A DNA stretch of 13,024 nt. It comes from Euryarchaeota archaeon UBA88. GTDB taxonomy: Archaea; Thermoplasmatota; Poseidoniia; Poseidoniales; Poseidoniaceae. The notes under the pieces were generated by a model, which saw nothing but the letters and a program-made list of their open reading frames with translations, was not told the origin of the DNA and made no database searches. Location of the stretch: assembly GCA_002499545.1 (NCBI GenBank), contig DAME01000016.1, positions 1 to 13,024 of the forward strand, in the 5' to 3' direction. Both the position numbers and the translations under genes were made by a program. This document shows, one piece after another, positions 6,263 through 13,024 of the stretch (position 1 is the stretch's first letter; every line of letters starts with the position of its first letter).

Positions 6263-8959
6263 TTAAGCAGTCACGCCACCAGCATTGGTCAAATTGATGA
6301 GTGAAAGCAGCTGACCTACTTCTCGTTCCAGCCCGGGCATATCATGCGGACCGGGGAGCTCGTACGTATCCGGTTCCAGTGGAAGAGAAATGCCGGGTCC
6401 AGGGATTCGTTTGAGGGCTTTTCCAAGGTTTGCGGCATCGTCGAGAAACCGGTCGGCTGATCCGGAGTGGCGGTGTTCAAGGCGCGCCCGCATCCATCGC
6501 TTGAGCGGCTGAGTATTGGCACCAATACGAGCTAACATTTTTGCTCTAGCCCCGTCCATTTCATCGCTCTGTGGTAAAAGGCGCAACGAAAGACGAATCA
6601 TTCGGTCGACGCGAGTATCTCGTGGGGAAACCCCAACATGCTGCGCTAAAGCCCGTCTGACTACGGGGAGAGCAGAGGCCTGTTGCGCCCGCAGTTCGTC
6701 GGCCAAATCGTCGAGATTCAAAGCGTGTAAAAAAAGTGAGATGTCATCATAGACGCTTTCTTCGATTTCAAGTGGGTGCTGGAGTTCTGAAACGATGGGT
6801 GCTGCAGGTGTTTTGCTTTGTAGAGGGAGTGGTTTGACAACTTTAACGGGCTGAACGATGTCTGCTTCCAGCGGCTTTTCCACCACATCAACTTCGACGA
6901 TAACTTGTTCAACAACGTCCTCAGATTGAACTTCCATTGCCTCCAACATTGCCTCATGAGCGTCACCTAATGCATCCTGAGGGATCATAGTTTGTCGTAC
7001 ACCGTGCTCGGGCACTGGAATTAGAGTAGGGCGGGGTTTTGCTGGGATCCAAGCATCCATGGAGAAACCCTCTTCTTCAACAGGGCGCAATGCAAGATGC
7101 TGGATAAAAGATGGAATTTTTTCTGACAATGAGCGAAGTTGTGTCGGGTCGCGCATCCGTTCCTGCACCTCATATGCGAGTGCAATGTCCCGATTCCAAG
7201 GAAGTGGAGCGAATCTGCGAACCAATGCAGGATATGCAGCAACTTCAGTTCGAAGAGCGTTGACTTTACGTGCAGCAGCGATACTGTCGTTTTCCAGTTC
7301 TTCGAATAGATGCTGAACATTCCAGCCGCACGATTCCAGAACCACCAATTCTTGATGGATTCGTGAAGAGAGTCGTCCACGTACTCCTCCTGAAACCACG
7401 GCTCCGCCGGTGGTGGTCGAATCACCTGAAACTCCAAATTGTCGAATTCGCGCAATTTCATCTTCAAATTGTGCGAGCGTGAAACTTGATGTAGGGACGG
7501 AATCATTCGCTTTGCCCTGCGCTACGAGTTCGATCCAGTCGCTTTCAAGCAACCTTCTGTGACGGGCTCCACGACGGGCGAGCGCGTCTACCAGTTGTTG
7601 AGAATCGTCCAGTATTTCTAAATCGACGTCCAATTCTTTTAGCAATCGAATGCGGGTATCAACTTTGTCTCCACCCTCAAACGAGGTGTCGATGTTCAAC
7701 AGTTGCTGAATAAGATGAACTCTTTTTTCAAACAAGTGTTCAGATTTTTTTAGAAGTCGAAGTGCCGAACGCGGGTTTGTTTGCACCTCGTCACTCCAGC
7801 CTTCCATAACCAGGCCCGCTCCCGCATAGTGGTCGATGAATTTCATTGCCTCAAGTTCGAATTCCTTCCAGCGCTGGTCTAAACTTTCCACATGGTCGAT
7901 GAATCGCTCAGTATACTCTAACACGCCAGCGATGCTGGCTCCTTTTTCAGTTTCATCGGGCCACAGTTGTGCGATTTCATTCCACCGCCGAAGGGCGTGC
8001 ATGTGGATTCGAATTGAACCTTCGATTTCTGGAAGATTCGTTTCCCACTCAAGTAATTCTTCGGGTCGAACTCCGTCCTTGTGCGGGAATACGATTCCCT
8101 CACTCCTCCATACATTCAGCACATCGTTGATGCCTGCGAGCCGTTGGTGAAGGTTGTCTGCGATTGAATTCATCTGAATTTTGAAATCAACAATATCTCC
8201 TCTATCGCTTTCAGCCACTAATTCAAGACGCCGTTGTTCATGGTGTTGAGCAAGTTCAGAGTCAAACGGCGCTATTTGATCTACAATAAGCAAACGTAAG
8301 TCTTCGTGAAGGTCATTCAATTCATGCAGCCGAGCAATCCAATCAAGGCCTTCCATGATTGGGAGCGCTTCGACTGGTCCAACATCAAATCCTGCTTGAT
8401 TCAACAGTTCTGCAGACTTCTGAATTGTCGATTTCTGCCGTTGCTCATCTTGTTCAAGTAGCGACAGTGAGTGTTCAATTTCTTCCGCTTCACCCGGGAA
8501 GCCGAGCAGTGGAATCAGCACCAGAGTCGCTGGTAGTGTAGAGCCGTCCAATGCATCAAACCGAGCGAGTAATTCCGCATGATATTCTTCCTTATCAGCC
8601 TCAATCCACGCCGTTCTGTTCGAATCAAGTGCGAGTTCCCATGGCCTCCATTCACGGGCCCACGTGGTGTATTCCTCTAACACTCGTTCCGCATTCATGG
8701 GATCTCGAAGCTCCTCTTGCCACACATCAATTTGGAGGTTCGAGCGTTCATCAATCGCTGAACCGAGGTATGCTGTTCGTTCAAGCAACTCTTGGGCTAA
8801 ATCAAGAAGAAAGTCGAGATAGATGATTCGTTCACTGGCTATCTGCTCATCTTCAGAGAGAAAATCTTCGATTGTGGAAGTGACCCAGCCTTCATGGTCT
8901 AAATCCATCAAGCGGTCGTAGTACCACGGACGGTTTTCATCATCGACACCCCCCTCCAT
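6263..8959 (-). CDS. Large alpha-helical repeat protein of unknown function (898 aa)
   Basis: I do not recognise this protein. It is acidic and nearly all helical, without a signal peptide or membrane segment. Residues about 40-620 contain degenerate repeats: segments such as WQEELRDPMNAERVL (80-94), WSDEVQTNPRSALRLL (388-403) and QERMRDPTQLRSLSE (599-613) align by eye, and a glycine followed by alternating hydrophobics recurs near residues 190, 288, 382 and 545. A Gly/Ser/Thr-rich break lies near 510-527. Residues about 640-735 form a Pro/Val/Glu-rich linker, and 736-898 a separate helical domain rich in Arg and Leu. ATG 8959 is the first start after an in-frame stop and has GAGGG six bases upstream. 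The gene is divergent from the TPR gene and converges, with zero spacing, on the proline-rich membrane protein gene. A scaffold role is a guess. Confidence 0.82.
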   Translation of the reverse strand: MEGGVDDENRPWYYDRLMDLDHEGWVTSTIEDFLSEDEQIASERIIYLDFLLDLAQELLERTAYLGSAIDERSNLQIDVWQEELRDPMNAERVLEEYTTWAREWRPWELALDSNRTAWIEADKEEYHAELLARFDALDGSTLPATLVLIPLLGFPGEAEEIEHSLSLLEQDEQRQKSTIQKSAELLNQAGFDVGPVEALPIMEGLDWIARLHELNDLHEDLRLLIVDQIAPFDSELAQHHEQRRLELVAESDRGDIVDFKIQMNSIADNLHQRLAGINDVLNVWRSEGIVFPHKDGVRPEELLEWETNLPEIEGSIRIHMHALRRWNEIAQLWPDETEKGASIAGVLEYTERFIDHVESLDQRWKEFELEAMKFIDHYAGAGLVMEGWSDEVQTNPRSALRLLKKSEHLFEKRVHLIQQLLNIDTSFEGGDKVDTRIRLLKELDVDLEILDDSQQLVDALARRGARHRRLLESDWIELVAQGKANDSVPTSSFTLAQFEDEIARIRQFGVSGDSTTTGGAVVSGGVRGRLSSRIHQELVVLESCGWNVQHLFEELENDSIAAARKVNALRTEVAAYPALVRRFAPLPWNRDIALAYEVQERMRDPTQLRSLSEKIPSFIQHLALRPVEEEGFSMDAWIPAKPRPTLIPVPEHGVRQTMIPQDALGDAHEAMLEAMEVQSEDVVEQVIVEVDVVEKPLEADIVQPVKVVKPLPLQSKTPAAPIVSELQHPLEIEESVYDDISLFLHALNLDDLADELRAQQASALPVVRRALAQHVGVSPRDTRVDRMIRLSLRLLPQSDEMDGARAKMLARIGANTQPLKRWMRARLEHRHSGSADRFLDDAANLGKALKRIPGPGISLPLEPDTYELPGPHDMPGLEREVGQLLSLINLTNAGGVTA

Positions 8960-9163
8960 ACTCGACCCTCGACCCGCATCATTGCCGAGAGCCTTTCAAT
9001 GTGAGCAAAGAAAACCAAATTTAAACGCTCTTTTTTCAAGAAAACAGACCATCCGGAGCAAAATCAACCACTCCTTTGGAAAATCTTCGTGGGTCGTTAA
9101 AACATCATATTGTTCGCGAAATCTTCCGCAGACCATAAAGGGGCAGTGGAAAGGTGGGGCTCA
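8960..9163. promoter_or_regulatory. Divergent promoter region between the helical-repeat and TPR genes
   Basis: This 204-base region has no credible gene; the small plus-strand frames across it lie out of frame with the TPR protein or use a weak TTG. AAATTTAAA at 9017-9025 could be the TATA box of the minus-strand gene (about 60 bases from its ATG). TTAAAA at 9097-9102 could serve the plus-strand gene (about 65 bases from its ATG). GAGGG at 8970-8966 (minus) and AGGTGG at 9152-9157 (plus) are well-placed ribosome binding sites. Confidence 0.5.
9152..9157 (+). promoter_or_regulatory. Ribosome binding site that decides the TPR gene start
   Basis: AGGTGG ends six bases before ATG 9164. It favours that ATG over the in-frame TTG at 9110, which would add 18 residues in front of the membrane anchor. 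Confidence 0.5.
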
Positions 9164-11455
9164 ATGGAACCTCTAACCGTCGCTTTTGGACTTGCTTGTA
9201 TAAGTGCTGGTGGCGGTGTTGGTTTCTGGCTGAAAAGAGCCGATGACCGTCTTCAGCGTCTGTCCGAAACAGCGGTTGTTTTGCAAGAAAGTCAAGCCGC
9301 TCATTTCTCTCACCTCAATTCTGAAGTAATCCATCTAAGCCAACACCTCAATCACATGAGCGGGCTTGTAGACGCCCTTCGTGCGACAAACCCAGAACTT
9401 GACGGGGCAATTCTGGCTCACACTACCATTGCTGAACTTGAGGCATCGTCCCTCCCACTCAGCGAAACGCTGTTGAAAGAGTCGATAGCGGCGTTAGAAG
9501 CGCTCGTCTCATCGATATCTACCGAAACAGAAATCGGTATTGAGCATCTTCTATCTCCTTCAACGCACAGTCTTCTGGATCGGATGCTCGTGGCTTTTGA
9601 CAAGCTTCAAATCGACACTTCGCGCGCTGATCTAAACCCGGTTGCTGCACACCGACTTGGTCATGCTTGCATGGCCATGCGAAGATACAACTGGGCCGAA
9701 TCATGTTTCGGAATAGCTTACCGTTCATCACCGGGCAATCAGAATATTCTACAAGCACTTGAACACATCGCCTTGCTTCGCGGCGACGATGAAATGCGGC
9801 GCCATTGGCTTGAAGCACGAATGACCGTATCACCAGACCAGCCTGAACTTCTTCGCGCTCATGCACATCTGTTGGCAAAACTTGGAGACGCCGAAGCGGA
9901 ACGCGACGTTCGCCGCCTCGAAGCACTCGGCCTCGACACTGCAGCAGACCGTTCTCTTCTTTCCGGTCTTCGAGCTCGCGCTGGTTCACGTTCAGAAGCA
10001 CTTGAAGCGATTGAATTAGCTTTGGCCGAAGACCCGAACCGTGCTGACGACTGGTGCAGTTATGCCGGTCTGCTGTTTGATGAAGGCGAACTCGGGAAGG
10101 CGCAACAAGCTGTCGAACGGTGCCTGGAACTTGACCGCCAAAACGGTGAAGCATGGGCCTTATTGGCCAAACTCCTCGCACCGATGGGCAACAAACTGGA
10201 CGAAGCCCTGAAGGCGTCGATTCACGCAGTGGCCCTCGATGCAGGCGGCATCGAACTCATTTTCCTCAAGTCTGATCTTCTGGCTGCCAAAGGCCAGATG
10301 TCTGATTCAGAAGCAGCACTCGACAAGGCACTTCTCACCAGTCCAGACAACGGAGAATTGCGCGCCCGAATAGCCAGTCGCAAACTCTTGTCAGGTGAAT
10401 TTAACGACGCTCAAGCACTTCTCGATTCAACCCCCCTTGGAATCGACCACGCACTTCTGCACGTCGTTGAGGGCAGGCTTCAACTATCACATGCCGACCG
10501 GCACCGTGACGGGACAGGTCAAACAGACCAACCCCTTCTGGCAGAAGCGCTTTCGGCGTTTGAAGGCGCTCTCAAACTTGACCGTGAACTTGGCGTAGCG
10601 TGGCTTGGAATGGCTCGCACACAACGTCTTCTCGGGCAACTCGATGATGCGAAGGAAAACATTGACCGAGCACTCCGCTTACTTCCCGACGACGACCCAT
10701 CAGTGGCTTCCGAAGCCGCTCTTTTGGCACTCGACCTCGGCGATATATCTGCGGCGAGTAAGTACATCGATTCTGCCGACATTCACGGCTCTTCACCAAC
10801 GATTCACTACGTGCGCGGCAATATTGCCGGGCGTTCAGGCCATCTTGACAAGGCTTTGATGAATTTTGATGAAGCACTTGCTCTTGACCCTGGGCACATC
10901 CGCGCACGACTCAACCGCTGCAGCACCTTGATGGCACTCGGAGAAGGGAAGAAGGCGATGGACGACGCTGACATCCTGCTCGACCTTGCCCCCTCGCTCA
11001 CACTGGCCCGTCTTCGAAGAGCTGAGTCTATGATGTTCCTTCATGAATGGGATAACGCTCGTGAAGACCTCAAGATGGTTTTAGATGCTGCTCCCCACCA
11101 CTACCATGCTTTGACCCAACTTGGCGCTTGCTTCATGGCCCTCGATCGCTATGAACGAGCTGAAGCCCCCCTCAATGAGGCCATCCGTTTGAATCAAAAT
11201 CATGCACCTGCTTGGCATCAACGAGGCTTATTGTATCTTGAATGGAAGCAAATGGATGCGGCTTACGACGATTTCCAAGCAGCCATCCGCTGTGATGCTA
11301 ACCATCTCGACGCCCGATTGAACGTTGCCGCAACGCTTCATCATCAAGAACGCCATGTAGAGGCAGCAGCCGCTTGGCGAGCAGTCCTCTCGATTGAACC
11401 AGACCACCAAGTTGCTCGAATGCGACTTGGAGAATGCGAAGTCAACATCGTTTGA
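9164..11455 (+). CDS. Membrane-anchored TPR repeat protein (763 aa)
   Basis: The protein starts with a single hydrophobic stretch (LTVAFGLACISAGGGVGFWL, residues 4-23) that fits an N-terminal membrane anchor. Next come a predicted coiled coil of charged and Leu-rich heptads (about residues 25-75) and a helical region to about 155. From about residue 160 to the end there are about 17 or 18 consecutive 34-residue TPR units, with the usual Trp/Leu-Gly-Tyr-Ala-Pro pattern; clear ones include GVAWLGMARTQRLLGQLDDA, APAWHQRGLLYLEWKQMDAA and YHALTQLGACFMALDRYERA. One unit near residue 450 carries a short polar insertion. TPR arrays bind partner proteins, so this is probably a scaffold on the cytoplasmic or outer face of the membrane; topology is not certain. 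ATG 9164 has an AGGTGG site. It is divergent from the helical-repeat gene and ends 30 bases from the convergent aminotransferase. Confidence 0.9.
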   Translation: MEPLTVAFGLACISAGGGVGFWLKRADDRLQRLSETAVVLQESQAAHFSHLNSEVIHLSQHLNHMSGLVDALRATNPELDGAILAHTTIAELEASSLPLSETLLKESIAALEALVSSISTETEIGIEHLLSPSTHSLLDRMLVAFDKLQIDTSRADLNPVAAHRLGHACMAMRRYNWAESCFGIAYRSSPGNQNILQALEHIALLRGDDEMRRHWLEARMTVSPDQPELLRAHAHLLAKLGDAEAERDVRRLEALGLDTAADRSLLSGLRARAGSRSEALEAIELALAEDPNRADDWCSYAGLLFDEGELGKAQQAVERCLELDRQNGEAWALLAKLLAPMGNKLDEALKASIHAVALDAGGIELIFLKSDLLAAKGQMSDSEAALDKALLTSPDNGELRARIASRKLLSGEFNDAQALLDSTPLGIDHALLHVVEGRLQLSHADRHRDGTGQTDQPLLAEALSAFEGALKLDRELGVAWLGMARTQRLLGQLDDAKENIDRALRLLPDDDPSVASEAALLALDLGDISAASKYIDSADIHGSSPTIHYVRGNIAGRSGHLDKALMNFDEALALDPGHIRARLNRCSTLMALGEGKKAMDDADILLDLAPSLTLARLRRAESMMFLHEWDNAREDLKMVLDAAPHHYHALTQLGACFMALDRYERAEAPLNEAIRLNQNHAPAWHQRGLLYLEWKQMDAAYDDFQAAIRCDANHLDARLNVAATLHHQERHVEAAAAWRAVLSIEPDHQVARMRLGECEVNIV

Positions 11456-11485
11456 AGGCGATGCTTTTGATGAAACAGAACCTCA

Positions 11486-12631
11486 TCACCGAATGGCGTT
11501 AAGCCATGCCTCAAGTCGAGATACACCTTCGCGGATATCGTCTAATGAGGTTGCATATGAAATTCGAACAAAGCCTTCACCACCCTCCATCAGTGAGCCG
11601 GGGATGAGCTGCACTTTTGCTTCTTCAAGCGCTCGATTAGCAAATTCTAGGTCATCCATACCGGTTCCAGAAACATCACAGAAGGCATAGAATGCCCCTT
11701 CAGGCTCAGGAACAACGATGCCCGGTAATTCACTGAGGAGCCTGTGCACGACATCCCGGCGCTGCTTAAACGAAGCAGCCATTTCAGCGGTTTCGTCGTG
11801 AAGCCCCAAGGCGACCGTTGCTGCAGGCATCAAGAAAGTTGGAACGTGCGTAGCGGCACTGACGTTGATTTTTTTCACCGCATCGATGGCGTGACTTGGC
11901 CCAGTAATCCAACCGAGACGCCATCCCGTCATCGCCCATTCTTTGGACCATCCGCCAACGGTGAACGTTCGCTCAGCTCCTCCCGAGAATGAACATGGAG
12001 ACGTGTAGGTGTGGTCGGCCCACACCAATCCTGCATAAATCATGTCATCGACGATCCATAGGTCGTGCTTCACTGCAAATTTTACCAGCGTTTCTACTTC
12101 ATCAGCGGTGTACACCGCCCCCGTGGGGTTGTTCGGAGAATTGAGTACGATGAGTTTTGTTTTGGCAGTAACTGCACGTTCTAATTTTTCAAAATCCGGG
12201 TGATAATTGTCCTTACGTACTGGCACATGAACAGGGGTGCAATCGAGTAGTTTGACCATTCCATCGTATGATGGCCATGCCGGCGCCATAAGTAGCACCT
12301 CGTCACCAGCATCAAGCGCAGCCATTAACGAATACAGCAGTGCTTGTTTGCATCCGGGAGTCACCAACACATCGTCGTGCCTAACGTGAATATCGTAACT
12401 CGAAAGATGTTCAGCAACGGCCTGGCAGAGTTCGACAGAGCCTTGAGTACGAGTGTATGCTGTCTCTCCACGGTCGAGGGCGGCCTTTGCTTCCACAACT
12501 ACGGGGGCGGGCGTATCAAAATCAGGCTGTCCGACTGTGAATCGAATGACGTCTGGACCCGGAGGTGAAAGGAAGGCGGCAAAACCTATGCCGACGCTTT
12601 CTATTGAACGGTTGAGATTCGGCATAGACAT
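11486..12631 (-). CDS. PLP-dependent class I/II aminotransferase (AspC/Aat-like)
   Basis: This is a fold-type I aminotransferase, moving an amino group between an amino acid and a 2-oxo acid. From ATG 12631 it is about 381 residues, normal for the family. VGQPDFDTP is the N-terminal signature. AYTRTQG follows, then NSPNNPTG (about residues 164-171), with the conserved Asn for the PLP ring. DDMIY supplies the Asp and Tyr contacting PLP. GGWSKEWAMTGWRLGW holds the Schiff-base Lys (about residue 230) and a phosphate-binding Arg. A late FVRISYA carries the Arg that binds the substrate carboxylate. The amino acid substrate cannot be told from sequence. Start choices are TTG 12667, ATG 12631 and ATG 12625; a G-rich stretch fits 12625 by spacing, while a TATA-like GTATAG (12657-12652) fits a leaderless start near 12631. 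It ends 30 bases from the TPR gene. Confidence 0.92.
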   Translation of the reverse strand: MSMPNLNRSIESVGIGFAAFLSPPGPDVIRFTVGQPDFDTPAPVVVEAKAALDRGETAYTRTQGSVELCQAVAEHLSSYDIHVRHDDVLVTPGCKQALLYSLMAALDAGDEVLLMAPAWPSYDGMVKLLDCTPVHVPVRKDNYHPDFEKLERAVTAKTKLIVLNSPNNPTGAVYTADEVETLVKFAVKHDLWIVDDMIYAGLVWADHTYTSPCSFSGGAERTFTVGGWSKEWAMTGWRLGWITGPSHAIDAVKKINVSAATHVPTFLMPAATVALGLHDETAEMAASFKQRRDVVHRLLSELPGIVVPEPEGAFYAFCDVSGTGMDDLEFANRALEEAKVQLIPGSLMEGGEGFVRISYATSLDDIREGVSRLEAWLNAIR

Positions 12632-12651
12632 TCCCCCGAGATTGGCATTGC

Positions 12652-12657
12652 CTATAC
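12652..12657 (-). promoter_or_regulatory. Candidate TATA box of the aminotransferase gene
   Basis: GTATAG on the minus strand is centred about 24 bases before ATG 12631, the right distance for a leaderless or very short-leader transcript. It is inferred from spacing. Confidence 0.35.
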
Positions 12658-12734
12658 GACGAGTCAAACCAGTCGGTCATTGAATATCAAGACTGCGCGT
12701 CAAACGAAAGTACCATGGTCGTTTTGCTCAAAAG

Positions 12735-12805
12735 AGCACGGACGGAGATTTGAACTCCGGTTTCAGGATCTGCAATCCCGCTCATAGCCGCTCTGACACC
12801 CGTGC
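12735..12805 (-). tRNA. tRNA-Cys (GCA anticodon)
   Basis: Read on the minus strand, the 71 bases fold as a cloverleaf. The acceptor stem GCACGGG pairs with TCCGTGC. The anticodon stem CGGGA pairs with TCCTG around the loop TTGCAGA, giving anticodon GCA. The T stem CGGAG pairs with CTCCG around TTCAAAT. The discriminator base is U, as usual for tRNA-Cys. The D stem has three pairs plus a G-A mismatch, and the variable loop is four bases. CCA is not encoded. TTTT follows shortly after the 3' end and may serve termination. No intron is seen. Confidence 0.95.
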
Positions 12806-12935
12806 AACATCCATCGGATTAACCAGTTCTATTTCAACGCGACCGAAGTCAAAACCCATTCCGTATTATGGCCAATACCTCAATTCTCAAAGAGGTTGGC
12901 AATGAGTTTATGTCGAAGGGTTGCGAGGTAGTCAT
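12806..12935. promoter_or_regulatory. Region between tRNA-Cys and the proline-rich gene
   Basis: This 130-base region contains the upstream side of the tRNA gene and the leader of the plus-strand gene at 12936. CGTATTATGG at 12862-12871 could be a TATA element for the plus strand. Two ribosome-binding-like sites, GAGGT at 12892-12896 and at 12925-12929, precede ATG 12902 and ATG 12936. Confidence 0.35.
12902..12931 (+). CDS. Possible 9-codon upstream ORF
   Basis: ATG 12902 has GAGGT five bases upstream and encodes MSLCRRVAR before TAG at 12929-12931. The stop overlaps the end of the second GAGGT, which serves the main ATG at 12936. The arrangement could couple or regulate translation of the downstream gene. 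So short a frame can arise by chance. Confidence 0.3.
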   Translation: MSLCRRVAR

Positions 12936-13024
12936 ATGGTGGAAGGTGGAGATAAGCAGCCCGGCCCGTTTGATCCCATCATTCCTCCGGCTCCCCAATC
13001 CATCATTCCTCCTGCCCCCCAACC
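12936..13024 (+). CDS. Proline-rich protein, N-terminal part (cut by window edge)
   Basis: The frame from ATG 12936 encodes an acidic start (MVEGGDKQ) followed by repeated IIPPAPQ units and runs off the right edge. GAGGT at 12925-12929 lies six bases before the ATG. The alternative frame from ATG 12910 is also open, but two copies of a 24-base repeat differ mainly at third positions of the 12936 frame, which supports this frame. Such a leader is common in membrane proteins with a disordered proline-rich N-terminus, but the main domain is outside the window, so no function can be given. Confidence 0.65.
   Translation, partial: MVEGGDKQPGPFDPIIPPAPQSIIPPAPQ
12978..13024 (+). repeat. Two tandem 24-base coding repeats
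   Basis: Units at 12978-13001 and 13002-13024 (the second cut by the edge) both encode IIPPAPQ. They differ at two synonymous third positions and at the last codon (Ser to Pro). More copies may follow beyond the window. Confidence 0.7.

Noticed and set aside
9110..9163. Upstream TTG start for the TPR protein
   Set aside because: ATG 9164 has an AGGTGG site and starts directly at the hydrophobic anchor; the extra 18 residues look like untranslated leader.
8982..9176. 64-codon plus-strand ORF in the divergent region
   Set aside because: TTG start, no ribosome binding site, no family resemblance, and it ends a few bases into the TPR gene in another frame.
9519..10181. 220-codon minus-strand ORF inside the TPR gene
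   Set aside because: Low-quality Arg- and Gln-rich translation on the antisense of clear TPR repeats; no start signal.
12910..13024. Alternative open frame from ATG 12910
   Set aside because: Repeat-unit differences are amino-acid changing in this frame but synonymous in the frame from 12936, and 12936 has the better-spaced ribosome binding site.
1..13024. CRISPR array, insertion sequence, prophage or integration site at tRNA-Cys
   Set aside because: No regularly spaced direct repeats, no transposase or integrase, and no duplicated tRNA 3' end was seen in the window.

Overview
The window reads as a compact chromosome segment from an archaeon, most likely a planktonic euryarchaeon of the Marine Group II / Poseidoniales type. 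The archaeal call rests on an archaeal-type DnaG primase with a TOPRIM domain, a tRNA-Cys gene without an encoded CCA end, and TATA-like elements placed about 25 bases before several start codons. The Marine Group II placement is an inference from gene style: very tight spacing, bacterial-type purine genes, and large proline-rich, TPR and helical-repeat proteins. It has not been checked by any search. No CRISPR array, insertion sequence or integrase is visible.

Layout, left to right. (1) The left edge cuts into purH (AICAR transformylase/IMP cyclohydrolase), followed by purN (GAR transformylase); together they supply the two folate-dependent formyl transfers of purine synthesis. (2) A tightly packed four-gene minus-strand cluster (3507 down to 1630) reads TerB-like protein, HEAT-like helical protein, a small helical protein, and a MobA-like nucleotidyltransferase. 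Its genes overlap or nearly abut, three of the four probably use GTG or TTG starts, and its last gene overlaps the 3' end of purN tail to tail. (3) A 214-base divergent region with two hairpins separates that cluster from dnaG. (4) Downstream of dnaG is a membrane protein with a proline-rich tail. It converges with zero spacing on an 898-residue helical-repeat protein of unknown function. That gene is divergent from a 763-residue membrane-anchored TPR protein. (5) The TPR gene converges on a PLP-dependent class I/II aminotransferase on the minus strand. (6) At the right end are tRNA-Cys(GCA) on the minus strand, then a short leader with a possible 9-codon upstream ORF, then the start of a second proline-rich protein cut off by the window edge.

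The housekeeping parts (purH, purN, dnaG, aminotransferase, tRNA) are recognisable with good confidence. The less understood content is the TerB/HEAT/small/MobA-like cluster and the trio of large proteins from 5006 to 11455. The trio looks like scaffolding or envelope-associated machinery, but its function cannot be read from sequence alone.
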